From: JALORV01 sp963766365
GTDB taxonomy: Bacteria > Pseudomonadota > Gammaproteobacteria > Burkholderiales > Burkholderiaceae_F
Assembly (NCBI GenBank): GCA_963766365.1
Contig: CAVXZK010000013.1
Span: 124,001 to 188,000 of the forward strand
Length of the DNA stretch: 64,000 nt
Direction: 5' to 3'
The notes beneath the pieces are model-generated. The model saw only the letters and a program-made list of their open reading frames with translations. It was not told the DNA's origin and did not search any database. Position 1 is the first letter of the stretch, and each line of letters begins with the position of its first letter. The position numbers and the translations under genes were made by a program. Positions 16,308-25,342 of the stretch are shown one piece after another.

Positions 16308-17119
16308 CTCTCACCTACCTCCTCGTCGACTTCGACAACGTCAAGCCAAGCGCCGCCGACATCGGCCTCGCGCACGGTGACAAGTACCGGCTCGCGGTCG
16401 TGCGCGGGCCACAGCAGACCCGTTACGAGGCCGATCTCGCTGAGGCGCTGCACGCGATGGGCACCCAGGTGACGTTCACCCGCTGCGCCAAGGCCGGCAA
16501 GAACGCGGCGGACATGCAGATCGCGTTTCACCTCGGCGAACTGCTCGCGACGCTGCCGGCGGGCGCGCACAGAAACACGCGCTTCGTGGTGATCTCGCGC
16601 GACAAGGACTTCGATCCACTGCTGATGTACCTGCAGGCCAAGGGCTTCGACGCCACACGGGCCGCAAGCTTCAAGGCGGCACTCGGCGGCAAGGAAACGG
16701 AACCACGCGCGAGAGCCCCCCGAACACGCGCGGCCAAAGCGGCACCGGCGCCAGCCGCTGCGAGAGCGGCCCCGGTGAAAGCCCCGGCCCCCAGGAAAGC
16801 GGTGGCGAAGAAGGTGCCCGCGGCAAAGAAGGCCGCACCGGTTCAACCGGCCCCGAAGAAAGCCGTGCACGCCGCGGCGCGCACGCGGAGCAAGAAAGCA
16901 GCATCGGACCCGATCACCCGGGTCATCGAAGGTCTGCAGCGCAAGGGCGACGAACGGCCGGGCAAGCGCAAGGGACTGGAGCGCTTCATTGAGTCGCATC
17001 TCGGCCGCAACCTCGCGCCGGGGCAGATCGATGCCCTGCTGGCGCAGCTTGTACGCGACGGCGTGCTGGTCTTCAAGGACAACAAGGTCGACTATCGACT
17101 ACCGAAGGAAAAGAAGTAG
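16304..17119 (+). CDS. NYN (PIN-like) domain protein, putative RNase
   Basis: The 271-residue protein has an N-terminal NYN domain of about 115 residues. Acidic residues sit at Asp9 and Asp11 in LLVDFDNV, Asp70 in NAADMQIAF, and Asp100/Asp102 in ISRDKDFDPLL, the metal-binding set of LabA/PIN-like RNases. A low-complexity Ala/Lys/Pro/Arg linker (about 123-205) joins it to a C-terminal helical domain of some 65 residues that may bind RNA or DNA. ATGA overlap with the HEPN-like gene indicates coupled translation. Its role as a third component of the nucleotidyltransferase/HEPN pair is an inference from context. Confidence 0.75.
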   Translation: MTLTYLLVDFDNVKPSAADIGLAHGDKYRLAVVRGPQQTRYEADLAEALHAMGTQVTFTRCAKAGKNAADMQIAFHLGELLATLPAGAHRNTRFVVISRDKDFDPLLMYLQAKGFDATRAASFKAALGGKETEPRARAPRTRAAKAAPAPAAARAAPVKAPAPRKAVAKKVPAAKKAAPVQPAPKKAVHAAARTRSKKAASDPITRVIEGLQRKGDERPGKRKGLERFIESHLGRNLAPGQIDALLAQLVRDGVLVFKDNKVDYRLPKEKK

Positions 17120-17173
17120 ACAAAAGGCTTTGCGCGCGAGTGAGCGCTTGCATGTTAAGGGTAGTATGTGAAA

Positions 17174-17212
17174 GTTATGCGAGTTTATGATTTCTAACTA
17201 AACTTGCATAAC
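17174..17212. promoter_or_regulatory. 13-base inverted repeat in an AT-rich gap, likely operator or promoter element
   Basis: GTTATGCGAGTTT (17174-17186) and AAACTTGCATAAC (17200-17212) form an inverted repeat with one G-T mismatch around a 13-base loop. The segment is distinctly AT-rich compared with its surroundings and ends 17 bases before the ATG of the AAA ATPase. No ribosome site is seen, so the transcript may be leaderless or start just past the repeat. Confidence 0.5.
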
Positions 17213-17228
17213 TTCTCCATATTCACCG

Positions 17229-18407
17229 ATGGATCCCCGCTCCAATCCCTATGCGCCCGGCGCCGGCTCGCCGCCGCCGGAACTCGCCGGTCGCGATGAA
17301 TTGCTCGAGCGCGCCTCCATCGCGCTCGACCGCATCCGGGCCGGCCTAGCCGCCAAGAGCCTTCTGCTGGTCGGCCTGCGCGGGGTCGGCAAAACGGTGC
17401 TGCTCAACCGCATCCGCAACGACGCCGAGGCCAAAGGCTTTGCGACGATCTTCATCGAGGCGCCCGAGACGCGCTCGCTGCCCGCGATCCTCGCCGGCCC
17501 CCTGCGTGCCGTGCTGCTGAAGCTCGACCGGCTGGCGGCGGGCGGTGACCTCGCCAAGCGCGCGCTGCGCACCCTCGGCGGATTCGTCAACGCGATGAAG
17601 CTGAAGTTCGGCGATGTCGAGTTCTGCATCGATCTCGGCGCCGAGCCGGGCGTCGCCGACACCGGCGACCTCGAACACGACCTCACCGAACTGCTCGCGA
17701 CCGTGGCCGCCGCGGCGCGCGAGAAGAAGACCGCGCTGGTGCTGTTCGTCGACGAGTTGCAGTACGTCGACGAAGACCAGCTCGCCGCGCTGATCACCGC
17801 GCTGCATCGCTGCGCGCAGCAGTCGCTGCCGGTGACGCTGATCGGCGCCGGGCTGCCGAGCCTGGTGGGCCAGACCGGGCGCGCAAAGTCGTATGCGGAG
17901 CGGCTCTTCGACTTCCCGGAGATCGGTCCGCTGGGTGCGGAATACGCGCGCCAGGCACTGCGCTCGCCGGCCGAGCGACACGGCGTTGCCTACAGCGACG
18001 CCGCACTCAATGAGATCCTGAGGCAGACGCAGGCCTATCCGTACTTCCTCCAGGAATGGGGCAAGCACTGCTGGCATGCCGCGAGTACATCGCCGATCAC
18101 GAAGAAGGACGTCGAGCTGGCAACAGAGCTCGCGATCGCTGACCTCGATGCGAGCTTCTTCCGCGTGCGCTTCGATCGGCTCGCTCCGTCGGAGAAGCGC
18201 TACCTGCGCGCAATGGCCGAACTCGGCCCTGGGCCGCACCGCTCGGGCGATATCGCGGAGCAGCTCGGTACCAAGGTGCAGTCAGTGGCGCCGATCCGCG
18301 CGACGCTGATCAGCAAGGGCATGGTGTACAGCCCCGCGCATGGGGACACCGGCTTCACGGTGCCGCTCTTCGATCAATTCATGCGAAGAGTGATGCCGTG
18401 GCCGTGA
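17229..18407 (+). CDS. AAA-family ATPase with C-terminal winged helix
   Basis: In the 392-residue protein, Walker A is GLRGVGKT (49-56) and Walker B LVLFVDELQ (about 170-178). A sensor region contains VTLIGAGLPSLVG, and a C-terminal helix-turn-helix (SGDIAEQLGTKVQSVAPIRATL) probably binds DNA. The layout is that of stand-alone STAND/ORC-like ATPases annotated as ATP-binding proteins, some of which are linked to mobile elements or defence. It lies behind an inverted repeat in an AT-rich gap. The following reductase gene overlaps by 10 bases, but the two functions have no obvious link. Confidence 0.75.
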   Translation: MDPRSNPYAPGAGSPPPELAGRDELLERASIALDRIRAGLAAKSLLLVGLRGVGKTVLLNRIRNDAEAKGFATIFIEAPETRSLPAILAGPLRAVLLKLDRLAAGGDLAKRALRTLGGFVNAMKLKFGDVEFCIDLGAEPGVADTGDLEHDLTELLATVAAAAREKKTALVLFVDELQYVDEDQLAALITALHRCAQQSLPVTLIGAGLPSLVGQTGRAKSYAERLFDFPEIGPLGAEYARQALRSPAERHGVAYSDAALNEILRQTQAYPYFLQEWGKHCWHAASTSPITKKDVELATELAIADLDASFFRVRFDRLAPSEKRYLRAMAELGPGPHRSGDIAEQLGTKVQSVAPIRATLISKGMVYSPAHGDTGFTVPLFDQFMRRVMPWP

Positions 18408-19642
18408 ACAAGCGCACCTTCGATCTCATCCTCTACGGGGCCACCGGCTTCGTCGGCCGGCGCGCGGCGGCGTACCTGGCGCAGCATCCGATGCGTCGCA
18501 AGCTGCGCTGGGCGATTGCCGGACGCGATGCGGGCAAGCTCGCGGCGCTGCGCGAGGAACTAGAGGGCGACGCGGCATCGGTGACCCTGCCGGCGCTCGT
18601 CATCGCCGACAGCCACGACGCGGCCGCCGTGGAAGCGATGGCGGCATCGACGCGCGTGCTGATCAGCACGGCCGGGCCGTTTGCGCTCTACGGCGACGCG
18701 ATCGTCGATGCCTGCGTGCACCAGCGCACGCACTACGCGGACATCACCGGCGAAACCGCGTGGGTGCGGCGCGTGATCGATCGTCACCACGTGCGCGCGG
18801 CGCGCGACGGCACGCGCATCGTTCCGTTCTGCGGCTTCGATTCCGTGCCGTCGGACCTCGGCACGCTGCTGGTGGTGCGGCACATCGAGCGGGTCTTTGG
18901 CACCCGGTGCGTCGAGGTGAAGGGCTATTTCCGCATGATGGGTGGCTTCAACGGCGGCACGCTGGCCTCGAACGCGCATCGCTACGAGACCGGAGAGGCG
19001 GACGCCGGACGCAATCCGTTCCTGCTGAACCCGCGCATGCGGCACTCGGCGTCGGATCTGCTGAGTGCGCGGGATCCGCGTGGCGCGCGCTATGACGCAC
19101 TGATCGGCACGTGGGTTGCGCCGTTCATCATGGCCCCGATCAACACGCGCGTGGTCCGGCGCAGCGCCGCGTTGAATGCCGCGTACCGCACACCGTACGG
19201 CCCGGGCTTTCACTACCAGGAGTACACGAAGTTCGGGCCGCCGCTGGCCGCGGCGAAGGCGACGGCGATGGCGGCGGCGATGCGTGGTTTCGATCGCGTG
19301 ATGGAGCACGGCACCGCGCGCGCGCTGCTCGGCGCCGTGTTGCCCAGGCCCGGTGAAGGTCCGTCGGAAGCATCGATGGCAAGCGGCTGGTTCAAGACGG
19401 ATCTGATCGGCCGTACGGCCGATGGCCGCACCGCCCGCGCGCGCATCGCCTACTCCGGCGATCCGGGCAACCGTGCGACGCTGCGCATCCTCTGCGAAGC
19501 GGGGCTCGCGCTGGCGTTCGACGGCACGAGGCTGCCTGGCGCGCCAAAGCGCGGCGGCGTGTTGACACCGGCGACCGCGATCGGTGAAGCGCTGGTGCCC
19601 AGGCTGCGCAAGGCGGGGTTCGAGATCTCGATCGGGGAGTAG
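18398..19642 (+). CDS. Saccharopine dehydrogenase-like / trans-acting enoyl reductase-like NAD(P) oxidoreductase
   Basis: The 414-residue protein has an N-terminal Rossmann fold starting DLILYGATGFVGRR, with the glycine-rich dinucleotide loop at 14-20 and VIADSHDAAAV further on. The family includes lysine-pathway enzymes and the mycobacterial trans-acting enoyl reductase of complex lipid synthesis; full length and the C-terminal part resemble the latter. Its substrate is unknown. The GTG start at 18398 lies inside the end of the AAA ATPase gene (10-base overlap). A lipid role would suit the many lipid enzymes of the window, but this is inferred. Confidence 0.75.
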   Translation: MAVNKRTFDLILYGATGFVGRRAAAYLAQHPMRRKLRWAIAGRDAGKLAALREELEGDAASVTLPALVIADSHDAAAVEAMAASTRVLISTAGPFALYGDAIVDACVHQRTHYADITGETAWVRRVIDRHHVRAARDGTRIVPFCGFDSVPSDLGTLLVVRHIERVFGTRCVEVKGYFRMMGGFNGGTLASNAHRYETGEADAGRNPFLLNPRMRHSASDLLSARDPRGARYDALIGTWVAPFIMAPINTRVVRRSAALNAAYRTPYGPGFHYQEYTKFGPPLAAAKATAMAAAMRGFDRVMEHGTARALLGAVLPRPGEGPSEASMASGWFKTDLIGRTADGRTARARIAYSGDPGNRATLRILCEAGLALAFDGTRLPGAPKRGGVLTPATAIGEALVPRLRKAGFEISIGE

Positions 19643-19649
19643 CGCAGCG

Positions 19650-20207
19650 TCAGCGCGCGGAGCGCAGCGCTGGCCACATCAACCGCAGCGTGTTGTCACG
19701 CAGCAGGTAATGGTGGAACACCGCTGCCGCGGCGTGCAGGCCGACCAGCGCGTAGCCCGCCTGCGCGATGGCCTCGTGCACGTCTTCCAGCACATCGGCC
19801 AGCCACGCGTTCGGCGCGACGAGGACCGGCAGCGGTGTGCCGAACCAAACAAGCGCCTTGCCGTCGGCATTGAGCATCAGCCACCCGGAAAGGGGCACAG
19901 CGATCATCAGGACATACAGTGCGACATGCACCAGCGTGGCGAGCAGCACCTGCCAGCGCGGGGGCGTCGGCACGATCGCAGGACTCGCGGCAAAGGCGCG
20001 CAGCGTGAGACGCAACCAGACCATTCCGAACACCAGCAGCCCGAGCGACTCGTGCAGGTTGCGCACGCTGGCGCGCCCGGCACTGCCCTTTGGAAAGACA
20101 TCGCTCAGCTCGGCAGTCGCATACACGAGCATCAGTAGAGCGAGCGTCACCCAGTGCAGCCCGATCAATGGCCAGCCGTAATGTGTGCGAACCGGGAAGG
20201 CGGTCAT
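19650..20207 (-). CDS. Cytochrome b561-type membrane protein
   Basis: The 185-residue protein has four hydrophobic helices and the histidines expected for two b-type haems: HYGW and LHW in the first helix, NLHESLG in the second, and VHEAIAQAGYALVGLHAAAAVFHHYLL at the end. Family members move electrons across or within the inner membrane, often oxidising superoxide or quinol. The ATG at 20207 is chosen because it starts just before the first helix. A 22-residue longer frame exists but lacks family sequence. It ends 7 bases from the convergent reductase gene. Confidence 0.85.
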   Translation of the reverse strand: MTAFPVRTHYGWPLIGLHWVTLALLMLVYATAELSDVFPKGSAGRASVRNLHESLGLLVFGMVWLRLTLRAFAASPAIVPTPPRWQVLLATLVHVALYVLMIAVPLSGWLMLNADGKALVWFGTPLPVLVAPNAWLADVLEDVHEAIAQAGYALVGLHAAAAVFHHYLLRDNTLRLMWPALRSAR

Positions 20208-20420
20208 CGAACTCTCAGAACCAGAACAATGCGGGTCATCTGCGCGCGGCGATGAACTGTGCGCTCGCTGCAATTTTCTTCCCGCGAGGCAGCGCGGCGT
20301 TGATTCGTGTCAGCATGCGGAAAGCGATTACCGAGCGCCCACACTAGCGGATTGCTTGCTGCCGACGCTGCCGGCGTCGCATAGTGTCCCCGGTTGTTGC
20401 CCACTTCTGGAGCCGATGCC

Positions 20421-21650
20421 ATGACACCCGCCGAGACCGCTGCCGTCCCTGCCCGCGCGCTGCGGCCGTCCGACGTGCGCGGCCTGACTCAACTTGGTTT
20501 CGACGCTGCGCTTGGCATCACCAACCTGGTCGAGGCGATGCATCACACGATCGTCTCGGGCAGCGGAATCGTCGGCAAAGCGCCGTCGGGTCGGACGTCA
20601 GGCATCACCGGTTTTGTTTACGGCACGGTACGTGGCACCACGCGCCTTGTCGGCCGCGGGCTGGACGCCGCGTTGGACGCGGTGATGCCATCCGCCGCGC
20701 CGCAGCCCTCGTCACCCGCGCGCGAAGTGGCGCTCGCGGTGCTCAACGGTGTGTGGGGCGATCACCTGGCCGCCAGCAACAATCCGCTCGCGATTCAGGC
20801 ATCGCTGCGCATCGGCGGTCGGCCTCTCGAGTTCGCGCGCAGCGATCTGGCGGCTCGACTCGCGCGACCGAGCGGCAAGCTCCTCGTGCTGGCGCACGGC
20901 CTGTGCATGAACGACCTGCAATGGACGCGCAACGGCCACGATCACGGCCAGGCGCTGGCACGTGATCTCGGCTTCACGCCGGTCTACCTGCACTACAACA
21001 GCGGACGTCACATTTCCGAGAGCGGACAGGATTTCGCCGAGCTGCTTGAAAAACTGATCGCGCAGTGGCCGGTGCCGGTCGACGAATTGGTCGTCGTCGG
21101 CCACAGCATGGGCGGTCTGGTGACACGCAGCGCCCATCACCATGCCGTGCAGGTGAAGCACCGATGGACGTCTGCGCTAACGAAACTGGTGTTTCTCGGC
21201 ACGCCGCACCACGGCGCCGTGCTCGAGCGCGGCGGCCATCAGGTCGACATGCTGTTCGGCATCAGCCCTTACGTCGCGCCGTTCTCACGGCTCGGCAAGG
21301 CGCGCAGCGCAGGGATTACCGACCTGCGCTTCGGCAACCTGCAACCGGCGGACTGGCAGGGTCGCGACCGCCATTCGCAGCGCCACGACGATCGTCGGCC
21401 AACGCCCCTGCCGAAGGGCGTGGACGCCTTCATCGTGGCGGCGTCCAAGGCGACGAAGGTCGGCGGGCTGCACAGCCGCGTCATCGGCGACGGCCTGGTG
21501 CCGCTCGCCTCGGCGCTTGGCGAGCATCGCGAAGCTCTGCACGCACTCAAGGTGCCGCAACACCGCACGCGGATCGTGACCTCGGCCGATCACTGGGACC
21601 TGCTCAACCGCGAAGACGTGTACGCGCAGTTGCGCGCGTGGCTGAGCTGA
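20421..21650 (+). CDS. Alpha/beta hydrolase, PGAP1/lipase-like
   Basis: The 409-residue protein has a helical N-terminal region of about 130 residues, then a hydrolase fold: LLVLAHGLCMND (oxyanion region), then VVVGHSMGGLVTRSA with Ser229 in the nucleophile elbow and LGTPHHGA, typical of PGAP1-like and triacylglycerol lipases. Near the end, VPQHRTRIVTSADHWDLL offers the catalytic His. No signal peptide is seen. The ATG at 20421 has GGAG upstream. A transcription terminator lies about 135 bases downstream. The substrate is probably a lipid ester. Confidence 0.8.
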   Translation: MTPAETAAVPARALRPSDVRGLTQLGFDAALGITNLVEAMHHTIVSGSGIVGKAPSGRTSGITGFVYGTVRGTTRLVGRGLDAALDAVMPSAAPQPSSPAREVALAVLNGVWGDHLAASNNPLAIQASLRIGGRPLEFARSDLAARLARPSGKLLVLAHGLCMNDLQWTRNGHDHGQALARDLGFTPVYLHYNSGRHISESGQDFAELLEKLIAQWPVPVDELVVVGHSMGGLVTRSAHHHAVQVKHRWTSALTKLVFLGTPHHGAVLERGGHQVDMLFGISPYVAPFSRLGKARSAGITDLRFGNLQPADWQGRDRHSQRHDDRRPTPLPKGVDAFIVAASKATKVGGLHSRVIGDGLVPLASALGEHREALHALKVPQHRTRIVTSADHWDLLNREDVYAQLRAWLS

Positions 21651-21784
21651 GAGCGGCAACGCGCGGCCGGTTTCGTTGGCCGTCTCTTCAGGCGCCAGGT
21701 CAGCGCAACACGTAAGGCGCTTCGGCGCGATGCGAAGGGCCTTGCAGGCGGCGGGCACGGCCACCGCCTGAGCGCCACGAAAGA

Positions 21785-21810
21785 AAAACGGCGCCCACGG
21801 GCGCCGTTTT
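21785..21810. terminator. Strong bidirectional intrinsic terminator
   Basis: A 12-base perfect stem, AAAACGGCGCCC at 21785-21796 and GGGCGCCGTTTT at 21799-21810, is closed by a 2-base loop. It has A's on the left and T's on the right, so it works for the rightward hydrolase gene and for the leftward PEP-CTERM gene. Confidence 0.85.
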
Positions 21811-21824
21811 CATGAAGCGTGCGG

Positions 21825-22619
21825 CTAGCGTCGACGCCGACGCAGCAACGAAACGGCCGCCAACCCGAGTCCGAGAAGAGCCAGCGCGCCGGGCTCCGGA
21901 ACCTCGCGGATCGCACCAGGGTTGCCGATGACCGCGTCGATTTCCGGATCGGCGTCCGGCTCTAAGACGGAGATCAGGCTCGACCGCACGCCGTAGTAGC
22001 GGTAGTCAGCCGCGAACGTGTAGTCGCGCGTGTAGGCGTTGACGACCCCGAACTCCGGACTGCCGCCGCGGTAGATGAACGACGGCTCGGTGCCTTCGAA
22101 GGTGTAGGTCGGCTTACCAGGTCCGCCGCCCGCGATCGCGAATCCGACCACGTCCGACAGCAGCACGAAGTTGACGTTGTCGTTGCTACCCCAGACGCTG
22201 TACTCCATCACGTCCTGCGCGACAAAGGTGGTGGTGATGGGACCGCCGCTGTAGTGGTCCTGATGTGTGTACAGCCGCATCGTGTTCATCGCGACGCCCA
22301 TGTCCCACACCATCATCGCGAAACCCGGCGAGCCGCGCGCGATCGAGGTACCGGCGACGAAGCCCGGATAGCCGAGGTCATAAATGTAGGTGCGCGCGCC
22401 GTCCAGCGCCGAACCCGCAGCGGCGCTGATGCCGCTGCCGCCGACGCCCGCGACCGAGCCGGTTGCGCCCGCGCTGAGGTGAGTGCCGACCACGCATGTC
22501 GGGCAGGCCGCCAGCGGCGTCGCCGTGCCGTCGAGGTAGACGGGAGCCGCGGCCGCACTCGCTGCGGCGAGCGACAACGCGCTGAAGAGCAGGGACTGGC
22601 GGACTGAGCGGTGGGTCAT
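21825..22619 (-). CDS. PEP-CTERM sorting-domain surface protein
   Basis: The 264-residue protein has a signal peptide (SLLFSALSLAAASAAAAP) and ends with VPEPGALALLGLGLAAVSLL followed by a run of arginines. This is the PEP-CTERM signal recognised by an exosortase, which should be encoded elsewhere. The body is rich in Gly, Tyr and Thr and contains one CPTC motif. Such proteins are exported, clipped and delivered to the cell surface or the exopolysaccharide matrix. A strong ribosome site (CAGGAGG) precedes the ATG. It is followed by a strong terminator. Confidence 0.9.
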   Translation of the reverse strand: MTHRSVRQSLLFSALSLAAASAAAAPVYLDGTATPLAACPTCVVGTHLSAGATGSVAGVGGSGISAAAGSALDGARTYIYDLGYPGFVAGTSIARGSPGFAMMVWDMGVAMNTMRLYTHQDHYSGGPITTTFVAQDVMEYSVWGSNDNVNFVLLSDVVGFAIAGGGPGKPTYTFEGTEPSFIYRGGSPEFGVVNAYTRDYTFAADYRYYGVRSSLISVLEPDADPEIDAVIGNPGAIREVPEPGALALLGLGLAAVSLLRRRRR

Positions 22620-22795
22620 GGAACCTCCTGAACGAGGCCCGCGCAGTTGACGCTGCGCCGGGATAGGGCACGCACCCCCGCACGATTCATTCCACGCAGC
22701 ACCAAGTGCTTGAATTCTCGGGTTTACCCGAACGCAGGGTCACTCGGCCATCGAGGCCAACGTAAAGGAATCCGACGCCGTCGCCGACAAAGGAA

Positions 22796-22830
22796 CAGCC
22801 GGGCTCGGTGCAGAGCACCATGCCCGGCTG
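22796..22830 (-). terminator. Probable terminator of the fadD transcript
   Basis: CAGCCGGGC (22796-22804) and GCCCGGCTG (22822-22830) form a 9-base perfect stem with a 17-base loop, just after the fadD stop. The following minus-strand sequence is T-rich (TTCCTTTG), so termination is plausible though not strong. Confidence 0.5.
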
Positions 22831-22847
22831 TCTTCAGACCTGGCGCG

Positions 22848-24536
22848 TTACGCGGCCACCTTGCCTTGCGCCGGCACCACGCTGCGCAGTTCACGGCGCA
22901 GGATCTTGCCGATGTTGGTCTTAGGCAACGGTTCGGTACGGAACTCGATGAGCTTCGGCACCTTGTAGGCCGCGAGGTGCTTCTTGCAGTGCTCGAGCAG
23001 CGCCGCCTCGGTGAGCTCCGGATCCTTCTTCACGACGACGATCTTCACCGCCTCGCCGGTGCGCTCATCGACCTCGCCGATTGCCGCGACCTCCATCACG
23101 CCCGGATGCAGCATGACGACGTCCTCGACTTCGTTCGGGAACACCTTGAAGCCCGAGACGATGATCATGTCCTTCTTGCGGTCGGTGATCTTGAACCGGC
23201 CCTGCTCGTCCATGAAGCCCATGTCACCGGTGCGGAACCAGCCGTCGCGCGTGAAGACCTTGGTGGTCTCGTCCGGGCGCTGCCAGTAGCCACGCATCAC
23301 CTGCGGACCGCGGATCGCGATCTCGCCCACCTGACCGACCGGCAGGAACTCGCCGTCGTCATCGAGGATTGCCGCCTCGGTCGAAGGAATCGGCACGCCG
23401 ATGTTGCCGCTCCACTCCTCGATGTTCAGCGGATTGGAGATCGCGATCGGCGAGGTTTCGGTCAGGCCGTAGCCCTCGATCAGCGGCACGCCGGTGGCGG
23501 CCTTCCACTTCTGCGCTACCGCGCGCTGCACCGCCATGCCGCCGGCGGCGCAGATCTTCAGCGCGTGCAGGTTCAACTCCGAGAACCCGGGGGCGTTCAG
23601 CAGCCCGTTGTAGAGCGTGTTCACGCCGATCATCGCGGTGATCGGGGTCTTCTTCAGCAGGTGGATGAAGGCCGGGAGATCACGCGGGTTGGTCACCAGG
23701 ATGATGTGCGCGCCAATCTTCATGAACACCAGGTTCACCGTCAGCGCGAACACGTGATACAGCGGCAGCGGTATCAGCGTGGTTTCCTTGCCATCGAGCA
23801 GGTCCCGCGCGATCCACGGCGCCACCTGCTGCAGGTTCGCCACCATATTCGCCTGCGTCAGCATCGCGCCCTTGGCCACACCGGTGGTTCCGCCCGTGTA
23901 CTGCAGGAACGCCAGGTCATCGAGGCGGATCGAGACATCGTCCAGCGCCTGCGCGTGACCGGCCGCCAGGGCTTCGGTGAAACCGATCGTCTTGGCGAGG
24001 TGCCACTCCGGGACCATCTTCTTGACGTGCTTGACGACCAGGTTGGTCAGCATCCGCTTGAACGCCGGAAACATGTCGCCGATCTGCGTCGTGATGACGG
24101 TGCGGACCGGCGTACGGGCGATAACTTCCTCGAGCGTGTGCGCGAAGTTTTCGAGCACAACGATCGCCGTCGCGCCCGAGTCCTTCAGCTGGTGCTCGAG
24201 TTCCCGCGCCGTATACAGTGGGTTAGTGTTCACTACCACGATGCCCGCCCGCTGCGCCCCAAACAACGCAATCGGGTACTGCAGCAGGTTCGGCAGCATG
24301 ATCGCCAGCCGGTCGCCCTTCTTCAGGCCGGCCACCTTTTGCAGGTAGGCGCCGAAGTCGCGGCTCAGCTGATCCAGTTCGCGATAGGTGATCGACACGC
24401 CCATGTTCCCGTAGGCGGGCAGGTCGGCGAACCGCGCGCAGCTGGTTTCCAGGATTTCCTTGAGGGAGTTGTAGGCCGTGTAGTCCACTTCGGCCGGAAT
24501 CCCTTCGGGGTACAACTTTAGCCAAGGTCGTTGCAT
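22848..24536 (-). CDS. fadD: Long-chain fatty acid-CoA ligase
   Basis: The 562-residue acyl-CoA synthetase matches the length of FadD. The AMP-binding loop is YTGGTTGVAKGA (213-224). The later motifs EGYGLTETSP, GWFRTGDMGFMDE and the C-terminal lysine region KTNIGKILRREL are all present. It activates fatty acids with ATP and CoA at the inner membrane for degradation or lipid synthesis. The ribosome site GAGGAGG lies right before the ATG. It stands alone on its strand with its own terminator and is not part of the polyene cluster that starts 0.8 kb away. Confidence 0.9.
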   Translation of the reverse strand: MQRPWLKLYPEGIPAEVDYTAYNSLKEILETSCARFADLPAYGNMGVSITYRELDQLSRDFGAYLQKVAGLKKGDRLAIMLPNLLQYPIALFGAQRAGIVVVNTNPLYTARELEHQLKDSGATAIVVLENFAHTLEEVIARTPVRTVITTQIGDMFPAFKRMLTNLVVKHVKKMVPEWHLAKTIGFTEALAAGHAQALDDVSIRLDDLAFLQYTGGTTGVAKGAMLTQANMVANLQQVAPWIARDLLDGKETTLIPLPLYHVFALTVNLVFMKIGAHIILVTNPRDLPAFIHLLKKTPITAMIGVNTLYNGLLNAPGFSELNLHALKICAAGGMAVQRAVAQKWKAATGVPLIEGYGLTETSPIAISNPLNIEEWSGNIGVPIPSTEAAILDDDGEFLPVGQVGEIAIRGPQVMRGYWQRPDETTKVFTRDGWFRTGDMGFMDEQGRFKITDRKKDMIIVSGFKVFPNEVEDVVMLHPGVMEVAAIGEVDERTGEAVKIVVVKKDPELTEAALLEHCKKHLAAYKVPKLIEFRTEPLPKTNIGKILRRELRSVVPAQGKVAA

Positions 24537-24692
24537 GGCACCTCCTCAGTCTATGTATTGCCAGTCTGTTACCTCCCTTTCTAGGTGGCGCGCCGCAGCA
24601 TTCGCTGCGCAAGGTCAAGGCTTGGCGCCCCGTCATGGCGCGCGGCACCGATCGGGCCGGCGGCTATGCTCGGCAGCGAGATTCACGCCCGA

Positions 24693-25211
24693 ATGAGACC
24701 TCCCGACACCCTGACCGAGGCGCCGGCGCTGCGCTGGCCCGCGGCGGCCGCCGACCCGCGGCTGGTGACGATCGAGTCGTTCGTGCTGATCGGGCGTCCG
24801 GCCGACAAGGTGTTCGAGTTCGCGACCAACGCATCGCTGTGGACCCACTGGCACCCGGCGACCGAGTCAGTCGTGGCGCCGGCGCGGCCGCTGCAGCTGG
24901 GCGATCGGGCGATGGAATCGATCCGCGCCGGGCGCCGGCGCTTTTCTGCGACATGGACGGTTCTGGCATCCGAACCGCCGGCGCTGTGGGTCATCGCCGC
25001 GAGCCCGCCCGAGGGCGACGCGCGCATCGTCTACGAACTGCGCGCCGACGGCGGGACGCTGACGCGCTTCTTCCGGACGCTTTCTTACCGCTCCAGCCGC
25101 TGGCCGTGGACGATGTTCGACGCCAATTTGACACGCGCCATGCTGCTCAAACAATCCGAGCGCGCGCTGGCGAACCTGAAGCGCGTGCTGGAGGGCGGCA
25201 AACTCGGCTGA
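24693..25211 (+). CDS. SRPBCC-family (START/polyketide cyclase-like) protein
   Basis: The roughly 172-residue protein has the helix-grip layout: a start strand VTIESFVLIGRPADKVFEFATN, the WTHWHPATESV segment, and a long C-terminal helix (RAMLLKQSERALANLKRVLEGG). It binds a hydrophobic ligand in a pocket; the ligand is unknown. Start codons at 24666 and 24693 are both possible. I use the second because the family sequence starts only after it. It sits directly before the aryl polyene cluster but no link is established. Confidence 0.65.
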   Translation: MRPPDTLTEAPALRWPAAAADPRLVTIESFVLIGRPADKVFEFATNASLWTHWHPATESVVAPARPLQLGDRAMESIRAGRRRFSATWTVLASEPPALWVIAASPPEGDARIVYELRADGGTLTRFFRTLSYRSSRWPWTMFDANLTRAMLLKQSERALANLKRVLEGGKLG

Positions 25212-25342
25212 GGCGGTCGCCACGAGGGCTTCCAGTATGCTGGCGCGTGCCTTGCGGCCGCGTGCGCAACCAGCGCGGCTGAGCCTCGCGTCCCCGAGCA
25301 TCAATCACAATCGCGCATGGCCTTGTGACATTCCCGGAATCG

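Noticed and set aside
22647..24521. Long plus-strand open frame opposite fadD
   Set aside because: It is the antisense of a clear acyl-CoA ligase and its protein is rich in Arg, His and Gln with no motif, as expected of shadow frames in high-GC DNA.
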